Source of the DNA: Pseudarthrobacter sp. NamB4
GTDB taxonomy: Bacteria > Actinomycetota > Actinomycetes > Actinomycetales > Micrococcaceae
Assembly (NCBI RefSeq): GCF_005796185.1
Contig: NZ_VAHM01000003.1
Coordinates: 62,001-126,000, forward strand
Reading direction: 5' to 3'
DNA length: 64,000 nucleotides
The position numbers and the translations under genes are program-made. Positions 17,668 through 25,179 of this stretch are shown here, one piece after another; the first letter of the stretch is position 1, and every line of letters begins with the position of its first letter. The notes below the pieces were generated by a model, which searched no databases, was not told the origin of the DNA, and saw only the letters and a program-made list of their open reading frames with translations.

Positions 17668-17727
17668 GCCAGGCAACGGACAGGCCAAATAAGTGTGAAG
17701 CATGCCCCACACCTTTGTTGTTCAGCC

Positions 17728-18513
17728 TTAAGGGACTACGTAAGCGCTGTCCCGGGCGTCGGTGATCAGCATGTGGCCTGGCGCATGGCCGATGGCCAGC
17801 GGAGGCCGCGACTGCATGACTGCCGCCTGGGGCGTCACCCCGCAGGCCCAGAAGACCGGCAGGTGGCCATCCGGTATCTTCACTGCATCACCAAAATCAG
17901 GCCTGGCCAGGTCCGTGATGCCCAGTTCGTGCGGGTTGCCCACATGGACGGGAGCACCGTGGACAGCCGGGTAGCGGGACGTGATACGGACAGCGTCGGC
18001 AACCTGCGCCGCGGGAACGGGGCGCATGGAAACCACCAGCGGACCGGACATTGCACCGGCCGGAGCACACTGCCGGTTGGTCCGGTACATAGGCACGTTG
18101 ACGCCCTGGTCAATGTGCGCGATCCGGATGCCGCCGTCCTGCAGCGCTGCCTCAAAGGTGAAGGAGCAGCCGATCAGGAACGTGACCAGGTCATCACGCC
18201 AGTACCCGGTGATGTCGGTCGGCTCGTCCACCTTCTCACCGTCCCGGTAAACGATGTACTTGGAGACATCTGTCCGGATGTCCCCGCCGGCGAGCAGCGG
18301 CCCAGTGGTCTCCCCTGCGTCAAGGACCCCCAGGATGGGACATGGCTTGGGGTTGCGCTGCACGAACAGCAGCAGGTCGAAGGCGTGTTCCCGGGGAATG
18401 GAGATGACGTTCGCCTGGGCATACCCGCGGGACCAGCCCGACGTCGGCTCCACCAGTCCGGCGCGGAAGGCCTCGCGGGCCTCGGCGGGAAGCAGGGCGG
18501 CGCGGCTGGTCAT
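17728..18513 (-). CDS. DUF1445 putative hydro-lyase (YcsI-like)
   Basis: A 261-residue member of the D-glutamate cyclase-like/DUF1445 family. Typical segments are [60 protein letters not shown] and [16 protein letters not shown]. subtilis YcsI is the equivalent member of the ycsF-ycsG-ycsI-kipI-kipA cluster, so the pairing with pxpA, pxpBC and an NRAMP-like permease is conserved. The start ATG 18511-18513 overlaps the permease stop by 4 bp; the longer frame upstream lies inside the permease gene. Activity on D-glutamate or 5-oxoproline is a plausible inference. Confidence 0.9.
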   Translation of the reverse strand: MTSRAALLPAEAREAFRAGLVEPTSGWSRGYAQANVISIPREHAFDLLLFVQRNPKPCPILGVLDAGETTGPLLAGGDIRTDVSKYIVYRDGEKVDEPTDITGYWRDDLVTFLIGCSFTFEAALQDGGIRIAHIDQGVNVPMYRTNRQCAPAGAMSGPLVVSMRPVPAAQVADAVRITSRYPAVHGAPVHVGNPHELGITDLARPDFGDAVKIPDGHLPVFWACGVTPQAAVMQSRPPLAIGHAPGHMLITDARDSAYVVP

Positions 18514-19727
18514 GCCCACAGCTTCGCGAGGCCCATGACGGAGTTCCAGCCAAGGAATAACGTGAGGAACCAGGTCAGGACGCCGACAATCAGCAGCCAC
18601 TTGGGGTACACGTAGCCGTGCAACAGGTCCCGGCGCCGCCAGGCCACCCAGAGGAGGACAGCGAAGCCCACCGGCAGGATCAGCCCGTTGAAGGCGCCTG
18701 CGAAGATCAGCAGCTGCTGCGGCGCCTGGCCGAGGAAGGCGTACACGATGGCGCAGCCGGCGATGAAGGCAACGGTGATGAGGTTGCGCTTACGCTCCGG
18801 GGTGCGGGACGAGGTGATGAAGGAGACGGAGGTGAAGGCTGCTCCGATCACCGAGGTGATGGCGGCGGCCCAGAGAACCACGCCGAACATCCGAAGGCCG
18901 ATTTCGCCGGCTGCGGCACCGAAGGCTTCGGCCGCCATGTTGTTGCTGGTGAGGACCGTGCCGCCAGCTACCACTCCGAGGATGGCCAGGAAGAGGAGGA
19001 CCCGCATAAGGCCGGTGACCAGGATGCCCAGGACGGAGCTGCGGGTGATCTCCTTGACGTGCCTGACGCCGGTAGCGCCCGAGTCGAGCATGCGGTGGGC
19101 GCCCGCGTAGGTTATGTAGCCGCCCACGGTTCCGCCCACCAGGGTGGTGATGATGAGGAAGTCGACAGTCTCGGGCAGGAAGGTGTTCTTCAGGGCCTCG
19201 CCCAGAGGCGGGGCAGCGACAACTGCCACGTAGATCATCAGCAGGATCATGACGGCGCCGAGCAGGACCACGATCCGGTCCAGCGCCATGCCGGCTTTCT
19301 TGCTGAGGAAGATCAGGATGGCCACAACGGCTGACACGACGCCGCCCACCTTCGGGTCAACGCCCATCATGGCGTTGGCGCCCAGGCCCGTGCCGGCGAT
19401 GTTGCCGATGTTGAAGACGACGCCGCCGAGGAAGACCAGGCCGGCCAGGAACCAGCCGATACCGGGGATGACTTTGTTGCCGAGTTCCTGGGCACGAAGC
19501 CCGGAAACGCCGATGACTCGCCAAACATTCATCTGCACAGCGATGTCGATGAGGATCGAGGCCAGGATCGCGAACGCGAACGACGCACCGATCTGCGCGG
19601 TGAAGACCGTGGTTTGCGTGATGAAGCCCGGTCCGATGGCGCTGGTTGCCATCAGGAACATGGCTCCCATGAGGGCCGTGCGCCGGGCTGAGGAGCTCAT
19701 GTTCAGTTTGATGCCGGTTTCTGCCAT
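18510..19727 (-). CDS. NRAMP-family divalent-metal-transporter-like permease (YcsG-like)
   Basis: A 405-residue polytopic membrane protein with about 11 hydrophobic helices. TM1 carries [20 protein letters not shown] (the NRAMP first-helix pattern, but lacking the DPGN metal motif). The ATSAIGPG variant and [16 protein letters not shown] are typical of the YcsG subgroup that travels with pxpA. It more likely imports an organic substrate of the pathway than manganese; that is inference. ATG 19725-19727 is preferred; a TTG four codons upstream is possible. Two operator-like palindromes lie about 60-100 bp upstream. Confidence 0.88.
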   Translation of the reverse strand: MAETGIKLNMSSSARRTALMGAMFLMATSAIGPGFITQTTVFTAQIGASFAFAILASILIDIAVQMNVWRVIGVSGLRAQELGNKVIPGIGWFLAGLVFLGGVVFNIGNIAGTGLGANAMMGVDPKVGGVVSAVVAILIFLSKKAGMALDRIVVLLGAVMILLMIYVAVVAAPPLGEALKNTFLPETVDFLIITTLVGGTVGGYITYAGAHRMLDSGATGVRHVKEITRSSVLGILVTGLMRVLLFLAILGVVAGGTVLTSNNMAAEAFGAAAGEIGLRMFGVVLWAAAITSVIGAAFTSVSFITSSRTPERKRNLITVAFIAGCAIVYAFLGQAPQQLLIFAGAFNGLILPVGFAVLLWVAWRRRDLLHGYVYPKWLLIVGVLTWFLTLFLGWNSVMGLAKLWA

Positions 19728-19787
19728 GGATCTGTCCAATACCTAGGGTGACAGGAGTCACAGTGATGGTCCCCATCGACGATACAG

Positions 19788-19824
19788 GTTGTTGAACAAT
19801 CCGCGCAAGGTATTGTTCAACAAT
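19788..19824. promoter_or_regulatory. Two predicted GntR operators upstream of the NRAMP-like gene
   Basis: TTGTTGAACAAT ends at 19800, and the perfect palindrome ATTGTT-C-AACAAT occupies 19812-19824. Their centres are about 24 bp apart, roughly two helical turns. The same palindrome occurs at 12700-12712 before pxpA. Confidence 0.75.
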
Positions 19825-19853
19825 TTCAGAGCGGATTACTCCCGCCGGCGAGA

Positions 19854-19895
19854 CAGGAGAAGGCTGGTACCCCACGGGATACCAGCCTTCTCCTG
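19854..19895. terminator. Long hairpin, possible bidirectional terminator
   Basis: CAGGAGAAGGCTGGTA (19854-19869) is perfectly complementary to TACCAGCCTTCTCCTG (19880-19895). No T-run follows on the plus strand. It lies just downstream of the small minus-strand gene ending at 19928, which it may terminate. Confidence 0.55.
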
Positions 19896-19927
19896 CATGT
19901 CGGTGCCCTGTCAGTCAGGGATGGGCG

Positions 19928-20275
19928 CTACAACCGGTCGGTCCGGTCCTCGCCGCCCTTGTGCCCGGCACCGCGCAGGTTCTCCTGCACTTTGCCGAAA
20001 AGGTCCTTAATGGTGGATTCCGCATTGGTGATGACATCCACCGGCACGTAAACATCGTGCGTGAATGGCAGGTCGTACTCATCCTTCAGGTGCGTGCCGT
20101 TGCCTACCCCCTGCAGGGACAGGTAAACCATCGCCTCCGTGCGGGCGATTCCGGCCAGCTTCCCAAAAACGACTGTGAACTCGTTGGGCTGGAAGCTGAT
20201 GGTTTGGCCAATGTGGCTGCGGCCAAGTTCACCGGCTGGGATGGCCTTCTCTGACTGGCTTCCGTTGTAGTCCAT
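19928..20275 (-). CDS. Hypothetical protein, 115 residues
   Basis: A small soluble protein beginning MDYNGSQSEKAIPAGELGRS, with a beta-rich centre (IGQTISFQPNEFTVVFGKLA, YLSLQGVGNGTHLKDEYDLP) and a charged, disordered tail ending GEDRTDRL. There is no signal peptide, membrane segment or recognised motif. The coding frame is well supported by codon-position GC bias and by GAGGAGAAG close to the ATG. I do not recognise the family. It is monocistronic, with a hairpin behind it. Confidence 0.65.
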   Translation of the reverse strand: MDYNGSQSEKAIPAGELGRSHIGQTISFQPNEFTVVFGKLAGIARTEAMVYLSLQGVGNGTHLKDEYDLPFTHDVYVPVDVITNAESTIKDLFGKVQENLRGAGHKGGEDRTDRL

Positions 20276-20492
20276 GAACTTCTCCTCAAGATCGCCGACA
20301 CATACGCTGGCAGTCTAACGCGGCCCTGAAGAGCGGGTACATAGCCGGAATGCCGGCCGTGCACTGGGCGGAAAGCGGCCCTGCACCATCCATCGCACAC
20401 GGAGACGGCCGTAGCGAACGATAGAATCTGAGCAACCAACACCTGGGCCGGCGCCCCCGCGGCCCGTTCCGCCACTGGAAGGGAGCCTATCC

Positions 20493-21119
20493 GTGCGAGC
20501 GCACCGTCCACGGACCCCCTTCCACCTCCTCCGCGCCTCAGCATTGAGCATTGTAATCCTGGCGCTTGCCGCCGGTGCCCACCTTGCAGGCGGAGGAGTG
20601 CTCCCCCAGCCGGTCATCATGCTGGCCATGCTCGCATTGACTGCCCTGGCCGGCACCACGGCCACCCGCCTGAAACTGGGCTTTTCCGCCATGGCGGCGC
20701 TCCTGGGTGGCGGGCAGTTGGTGCTGCATGAGGTCTTTACCGGATTCAGCGCCCGTCCGGTTATGGCGCTGCCCGGCAGCAGCGCAATCCATGAGGGCCA
20801 CCTCTCCGGATCCGCCGTCCTGGCCCCAGTGGTTGACCACCTGTACGGGGCCGGCACAGGCTCCGGCCCCCTGATGCTTGCAGCCCACGCTACGGCGACC
20901 CTGGGGTCCGCGTTCCTGCTTGCCAAGGGCGAGGACGCACTGTGGGCGCTTGCCGCCTGGCTTCGGCCGCTCTTTGCCCTCCCCCGTCCCCTTAAGCACG
21001 TCGGCGGTACCCCGCCATTCGTTGCCTCTCCACCTTCTGCCGCACCCTTGCGCCCCTGGCGCAACCTCCGGCAGGACAGCCGGCGCGGCCCGCCTTCCGC
21101 CGTCGTGCTCTCCTCCTGA
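20493..21119 (+). CDS. Hypothetical membrane protein preceding ycnI-like gene
   Basis: A 208-residue protein starting at GTG with GGAAGGGA about 10 nt upstream. Four hydrophobic segments can be seen (ALSIVILALAAGAHLAGGG, VIMLAMLALTALAGTTA, FSAMAALLGGGQLVLHEVF, PLMLAAHATATLGSAFLLA). A Pro/Arg-rich cytoplasmic tail of about 50 residues follows. A histidine appears in the third helix (LHEVF), and others lie in the loop (AIHEGHLSG, VVDHLYG), so metal binding is conceivable. It sits 81 bp upstream of a YcnI-family gene and is likely co-transcribed, pointing to copper handling. The function is not established. Confidence 0.7.
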   Translation: MRAHRPRTPFHLLRASALSIVILALAAGAHLAGGGVLPQPVIMLAMLALTALAGTTATRLKLGFSAMAALLGGGQLVLHEVFTGFSARPVMALPGSSAIHEGHLSGSAVLAPVVDHLYGAGTGSGPLMLAAHATATLGSAFLLAKGEDALWALAAWLRPLFALPRPLKHVGGTPPFVASPPSAAPLRPWRNLRQDSRRGPPSAVVLSS

Positions 21120-21200
21120 CCGGCACCGGAACCTGCCGGCGTCGGGCCCCACGAAAGTATGCACCCCCGGCCAACGGGGCGTGCGCCAGAAAGGCAAGCC

Positions 21201-21956
21201 ATGAAAACCCCCTTCCTTCGCCGCACCCTGACCGCTGCCGCAGCCACCGGAAGCGCCGCCGCGCTCCTGCTGGCAGCGGCGGGCGGCGCCGCCGCACACG
21301 TCGGCGTGACGCCGGACAAGACCTCAGCCAACTCCTATGCCCTGCTCACCTTCGGGATCCCGCACGGCTGCGACGGGTCCGGGACCACCAAGGTGGCCAT
21401 CACCCTGCCGCCGGAACTGAACGACGCACAGCCCACTGTCAATCCCAACTGGACGGTGGAGAAGGTGACCGAGCAGCTCCCCGAGCCTAAGAAGCTCGCG
21501 GACGGTACCTCCATCACAAAACGCACCAGCCAGATTGTCTACACGGCCAAGGCGCCGCTCGAACACCAGCTCAGGGACGCCCTGGTCCTCTCGGTGAAAC
21601 TGCCCGATGCACCAGGATCAACGCTCTACTTCCCGACGTTCCAGACCTGCGAGACGGGCCAGACCGACTGGTCCGAAATCGCCCGGGACGGCCAGGACCC
21701 ACACTCGCTGGCGGCTCCCGCCCCGTCGCTCACCGTAACGGAGGAGGAGGCCAGTACTGAAGGCCATGGCGCAGCTGCCACGGCTGTACCCCTTGCCACC
21801 GAACAGGCGGCAGCAACAGCCGACGGCGGGGCGGACGCGAGGAGCTGGGCGGGCCTGGGAGCCGGCCTGGCTGGACTGGTGCTGGGCGGAGCCGCCTTCA
21901 TTCGTAGCGCTGGCCGGCCCAGTGGGACCGGCAGCAACAACGCAACCGGCGGCTAA
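21201..21956 (+). CDS. YcnI-family (DUF1775) secreted copper-binding-like protein
   Basis: A 251-residue exported, membrane-anchored protein. The signal peptide ends near AAAAHVGVTP, so the mature N-terminus starts with His. YcnI proteins bind Cu(II) through this N-terminal His (histidine brace-like) with a conserved Trp. The DUF1775 domain follows (LLTFGIPHGCDGSGTTKVAI, NPNWTVEKVTEQLPEP, FPTFQTCETGQTDW). A C-terminal helix (SWAGLGAGLAGLVLGGAAFI) anchors it. ATG 21201 gives a normal signal peptide; the open frame further upstream is not signal-like. Probable partner of the preceding membrane protein. Confidence 0.88.
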   Translation: MKTPFLRRTLTAAAATGSAAALLLAAAGGAAAHVGVTPDKTSANSYALLTFGIPHGCDGSGTTKVAITLPPELNDAQPTVNPNWTVEKVTEQLPEPKKLADGTSITKRTSQIVYTAKAPLEHQLRDALVLSVKLPDAPGSTLYFPTFQTCETGQTDWSEIARDGQDPHSLAAPAPSLTVTEEEASTEGHGAAATAVPLATEQAAATADGGADARSWAGLGAGLAGLVLGGAAFIRSAGRPSGTGSNNATGG

Positions 21957-22032
21957 GCCAAAAGGGAAGTATGCCAAATGGGCCGCTAATCAGGGCCGGC
22001 AAGCAGGATCCCAGCCTCAGCAGGGCGGCCGG

Positions 22033-22067
22033 TTTGACGCCCGGATCATCACGATCCGGGCGTCAAA
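22033..22067 (+). terminator. Hairpin terminator after the ycnI-like gene
   Basis: A perfect 15-base stem, TTTGACGCCCGGATC (22033-22047) with GATCCGGGCGTCAAA (22053-22067), is followed by ATGC rather than a T-run. Position fits transcription termination. Confidence 0.6.
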
Positions 22068-22126
22068 ATGCTTCGCCGCCTCGTGGCGCCGTTGACGTGC
22101 GCAGCCACTGCCATGAAGGTGGTGCC

Positions 22127-22777
22127 ATGAGGTCTCAGCAAATTTTCCAGGGGTTGGCCATGACGACGGCGGCAGCGGCGGCAGCACTGATGCTCAGTGC
22201 GTGCAGTCCAAGCCAGCCGCAAACGCAATCGACGACGCCGGCGGCCACCGGCCCTGCCAGCGGCACGGCCAGCCCGGACGCAACGTCCGCGCCGCCGTCG
22301 TCCGCGGACCCGTCGCCCGGCACATCCGCTTCCTCCCCTGCCGCTCCCGCACCGTCATCCGGGCTGTGCAAGGCGTCCGGGCTCTCTGCGGCCACCGACG
22401 CTTCCGGCGGCGGTGCCGCCGGAAGCGTCTACATGAAACTCAACCTCACCAACACGGGCTCCGAACCCTGCATCCTCCGCGGCTTCGCCGGCGTCTCCCT
22501 GGCAGCGGACAACACCGGCGCCCCCATCGGCGCCCCCGCCCAACGGGATGAAGCAACAGCCCCGGCGGACGTCCTGCTCGCCCCGGGCGGAACGGGCACC
22601 GCAATGCTGCGCTACACCCAGGCCGGAAACTACACCGACTGCGCCATGGTGGACGCCGCGGGTTACCGGATCTACCCGCCCGAGGACACCGCATCCCTGT
22701 TCCTGCCCCAGCCCACCGAGGCCTGCAGCAACGCCGGCATCACGCTGCTGACCATCGGGCCGTTCCAGCCGGCCTGA
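22127..22777 (+). CDS. DUF4232 lipoprotein
   Basis: A 216-residue lipoprotein. The lipobox is LSAC (Cys near residue 25) after the hydrophobic stretch AMTTAAAAAALMLSA. Residues ~26-80 are a Pro/Ser/Ala/Thr-rich linker. The remainder is a DUF4232 domain (YMKLNLTNTGSEPCILRGFA, GVSLAADNTGAPIG, LAPGGTGTAMLRYTQAGNY, TEACSNAGITLLTIGPF) with four Cys likely forming disulfides. It is exposed on the outer face of the membrane; function unknown. The ATG at 22127 is preferred since the longer frame begins before the terminator hairpin. Confidence 0.85.
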   Translation: MRSQQIFQGLAMTTAAAAAALMLSACSPSQPQTQSTTPAATGPASGTASPDATSAPPSSADPSPGTSASSPAAPAPSSGLCKASGLSAATDASGGGAAGSVYMKLNLTNTGSEPCILRGFAGVSLAADNTGAPIGAPAQRDEATAPADVLLAPGGTGTAMLRYTQAGNYTDCAMVDAAGYRIYPPEDTASLFLPQPTEACSNAGITLLTIGPFQPA

Positions 22778-22805
22778 CGTTCCTGATATAAAGCCACAGG
22801 CACAT

Positions 22806-22850
22806 AAAAAGCTGCAGGCGGTCCGGCAAGGTGCCGGGCCGCCTGCAGTG
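22806..22850 (-). terminator. Terminator between converging genes
   Basis: A 16-base stem (22812-22827 with 22833-22848, one wobble pair) around AAGGT. On the minus strand it is followed by CTTTTTATG, giving a U-run for the DUF4383 transcript. On the plus strand only TGCTGTTT follows. Confidence 0.75.
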
Positions 22851-22907
22851 CTGTTTGCTGCTCGTTTGCTGGCCTTGGTACTGACGCCCCCAAGCCCAGG
22901 TCTTGTG

Positions 22908-23378
22908 TTAGTGGGCTGTAGTGGTGCGGCCGGCGCGGGCCGTGCCGCGCGACAGGGCAAATCCCAGGCCAAGCATTGCCACGCCAAGAACGAAGTGCAG
23001 CCAGTCATCCGCAACGTTGACGGGGACGAAGTTGGCCGCCGTGTCCTTGCCGATCAGCAGGCCGTAGATCCACAGGACCAGGTAGATTGCGCCGCCCACC
23101 ACCAGGTAGTTCTTTGACTGCGCGGCGCTGCGGGCCATGGCGATGCCGGCTGCCCCGAAGAGGAGGTGGACGATGTTGTGCAGTATCGACACCTGGAAAA
23201 TACCGAGCAGCAGCGCCTGGGACTCGTGCCCCGCGAAACCGAGGGTCTCGTACTGGGTGGTGATGCCAGGAATGAACCCCAGGACGCCCACCAGAAGGAA
23301 GACAGCTCCCACTGCGAGGGCCGCTTTTTGAATGTTGGTCCGGCCTACTGCTCGGCCGTCGGAACTCATGCTTGTCAT
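22908..23378 (-). CDS. DUF4383 family membrane protein
   Basis: A 156-residue protein with four predicted membrane helices: AALAVGAVFLLVGVLGFIPG, ILHNIVHLLFGAAGIAMA, YLVVGGAIYLVLWIYGLLIG and WLHFVLGVAMLGLGFAL. The NIVHLLFG and ADDWLHF histidine motifs are characteristic of DUF4383. These proteins are common in actinobacteria; function unknown. The first ATG gives a short polar N-terminus. It is divergent from the FAD-Rieske gene, with palindromes in the shared upstream region. Confidence 0.88.
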   Translation of the reverse strand: MTSMSSDGRAVGRTNIQKAALAVGAVFLLVGVLGFIPGITTQYETLGFAGHESQALLLGIFQVSILHNIVHLLFGAAGIAMARSAAQSKNYLVVGGAIYLVLWIYGLLIGKDTAANFVPVNVADDWLHFVLGVAMLGLGFALSRGTARAGRTTTAH

Positions 23379-23459
23379 GATTTCTCCTGCTGTTTGTCGT
23401 TATGTTCACATCTTGGCTGCCGGGCTGCCAACTGACCATAGACTTAATCCCCGACATCG

Positions 23460-23510
23460 TAAGTATACTTAGCAAATCCGCCGCGGATAGATAGGGTCTA
23501 TAACGGACCC
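23460..23510. promoter_or_regulatory. Palindromes in the divergent DUF4383 / oxidoreductase promoter region
   Basis: TAAGTATACTTA (23460-23471) is a perfect 12-base palindrome. GGGTC-N7-GACCC (23494-23498 and 23506-23510) is a second inverted repeat 50 bp before the oxidoreductase start. Either could be an operator; the TATACT inside the first could also serve as a -10 element. Confidence 0.4.
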
Positions 23511-23561
23511 ATTACAAACTGGCCCGGGAGGGCCCTCGGACCGGAGGCAGGTTGAACAGCC

Positions 23562-25088
23562 ATGACGTCGATTTGGTTGGACCGCAGCGAATCCTTCACC
23601 AGTGATCCGTTCGAGCCCGGAAGCAGCCATGACACTGTGGTGGCGGGCGCAGGGCTGACCGGACTGGTGACCGCGCTGCTGCTGGCGCGCTCCGGGCAGA
23701 AGGTGCTCGTCCTTGAAGCCAGGTACCCGGGCGCCGTGACCACGGGGAACACCACGGCCAAAGTCACCCTGCTACAGGGGACCTTCCTGTCACAGCTGTC
23801 CCGCCAGTACTCCCAAAAACAGGTGCAGGCGTACGTCGATGGCAACCGTGAAGGCCAGGCGTGGCTACTGCGCTACCTCGACGAACACGGCGTGGCCTAC
23901 CAGCGCCGGGATGCCTACACCTACGCGACGTCCCCGCAGGGGACCGAAAAGCTCCGGGAAGAGGTCAGCGCTGGCACCACTGCCGGGCTGGACATGGAAT
24001 ACGTGCGCGACGCCGGGCTGCCCTTTGCCGTCCACGGCGCGGTACGCCTCGCGGACCAGGCGCAGATCAATCCGCTGGAAGTGCTGGATACCCTGATGGC
24101 TGACATCCGCAGCCGCGGCGGGTCGATAGTAGGCGGGGTGCGGCTGCAGGACGTTACCGGCGCCAGGCCTGCCACGGTGCACACGGACCATGGCACGGTC
24201 ACCGCCAACGAGGTAGTGCTGGCCACCGGCATACCCGTGCTGGACCGGGGGCTTTACTTCGCCAAGCTGAAGCCCAGCCGGTCCTACGCCGCAGCGCTTC
24301 AGCTGCAGGAGGACCAAACCCCTCCCCCGGGGATGTACATTTCGGTGGAACAGCCAACGCATTCGCTGCGGGACTACGAAGTGGACGGCCGGCGGCTGCT
24401 CCTGGTGGGCGGACACGGCCACCACGTGGGCCGGGCACGGTCCGAGAAGCACCATCTGGGCAGCCTCCTGGACTGGGCCGCGCAGCACTATCCCGGTGCG
24501 GTAACCACCCACACCTGGTCCGCGCAGGACTACCTGCCCACCAATCTCATGCCCTTCTTCGGCAAGTTCCCCCGGGGCAAGGGCCATGTCTACTTCGGCA
24601 CCGGATACAACAAGTGGGGCATGACCAATGCCGTGGCGGCCGCCGTCGGAATTTCAGCTGACATTCTGGGCGGAAACGTGCCCTGGGCAGACACCATCCA
24701 CCACCGGGTCACCTCCCCCTCCGGTGCCCTCTCCGCCGTCGCGCTTAACGCAGGGGTGGCAGCCAAAATGGCGTCCGGCTGGGGCCAGTTGGCCGCCGAG
24801 GGCCTGCGGAAGGACAAGAAGGAGCCCGCTGCGCCCCCCGCGCCGGCAGCTCCGGGTGAAGGCGAAGGCAAGGTCTACCGGGAAGGATCAAAACCGGTTG
24901 CCGTGTCCACGGTGGGCGGAACCACCTGCAAGCTTTCCGCCGTGTGCACCCATATGGGCGGGATCCTGCACTGGAACGACAGTGAACTAACGTGGGACTG
25001 CCCCCTGCACGGCTCCCGCTTCACCAACGAAGGGAAGCTCCTGGAGGGCCCGGCCACGAAGAACCTTCCCGTGGCGGACAAGGTTTGA
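23562..25088 (+). CDS. FAD-dependent oxidoreductase with C-terminal Rieske [2Fe-2S] domain
   Basis: A 508-residue protein. The N-terminal DAO-type FAD fold has VVAGAGLTGLVTALLLARSG and VLVLEARYPGAVTTGNTTAK (FAD loop). A middle substrate domain ends with the FAD-binding GTGYNKWGMTNAVAAA (about 346-361). After a Pro/Ala linker, residues ~430-508 form a Rieske domain with CTHMGG and CPLHGSRF, the paired Cys-His ligands, followed by GPATKNLP. This glycine-oxidase-like plus Rieske architecture is common in bacteria (YhfW-like); the substrate is unknown. It stands alone, 91 bp before lhr. Confidence 0.9.
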   Translation: MTSIWLDRSESFTSDPFEPGSSHDTVVAGAGLTGLVTALLLARSGQKVLVLEARYPGAVTTGNTTAKVTLLQGTFLSQLSRQYSQKQVQAYVDGNREGQAWLLRYLDEHGVAYQRRDAYTYATSPQGTEKLREEVSAGTTAGLDMEYVRDAGLPFAVHGAVRLADQAQINPLEVLDTLMADIRSRGGSIVGGVRLQDVTGARPATVHTDHGTVTANEVVLATGIPVLDRGLYFAKLKPSRSYAAALQLQEDQTPPPGMYISVEQPTHSLRDYEVDGRRLLLVGGHGHHVGRARSEKHHLGSLLDWAAQHYPGAVTTHTWSAQDYLPTNLMPFFGKFPRGKGHVYFGTGYNKWGMTNAVAAAVGISADILGGNVPWADTIHHRVTSPSGALSAVALNAGVAAKMASGWGQLAAEGLRKDKKEPAAPPAPAAPGEGEGKVYREGSKPVAVSTVGGTTCKLSAVCTHMGGILHWNDSELTWDCPLHGSRFTNEGKLLEGPATKNLPVADKV

Positions 25089-25179
25089 GCCCAGGCGCTT
25101 GGGACAGGTCCCCGGGCCGCTTGCGGCGGTCCACTGGCCGGCCGGCGCCGCTGTCGGTGGCTTGGGGCATGATGGAGGC

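Noticed and set aside
18510..19727. Manganese importer MntH
   Set aside because: The DPGN metal motif of helix 1 is replaced by a SAIGPG variant and the gene overlaps a DUF1445 gene in a pxp cluster, so a YcsG-like role fits better.
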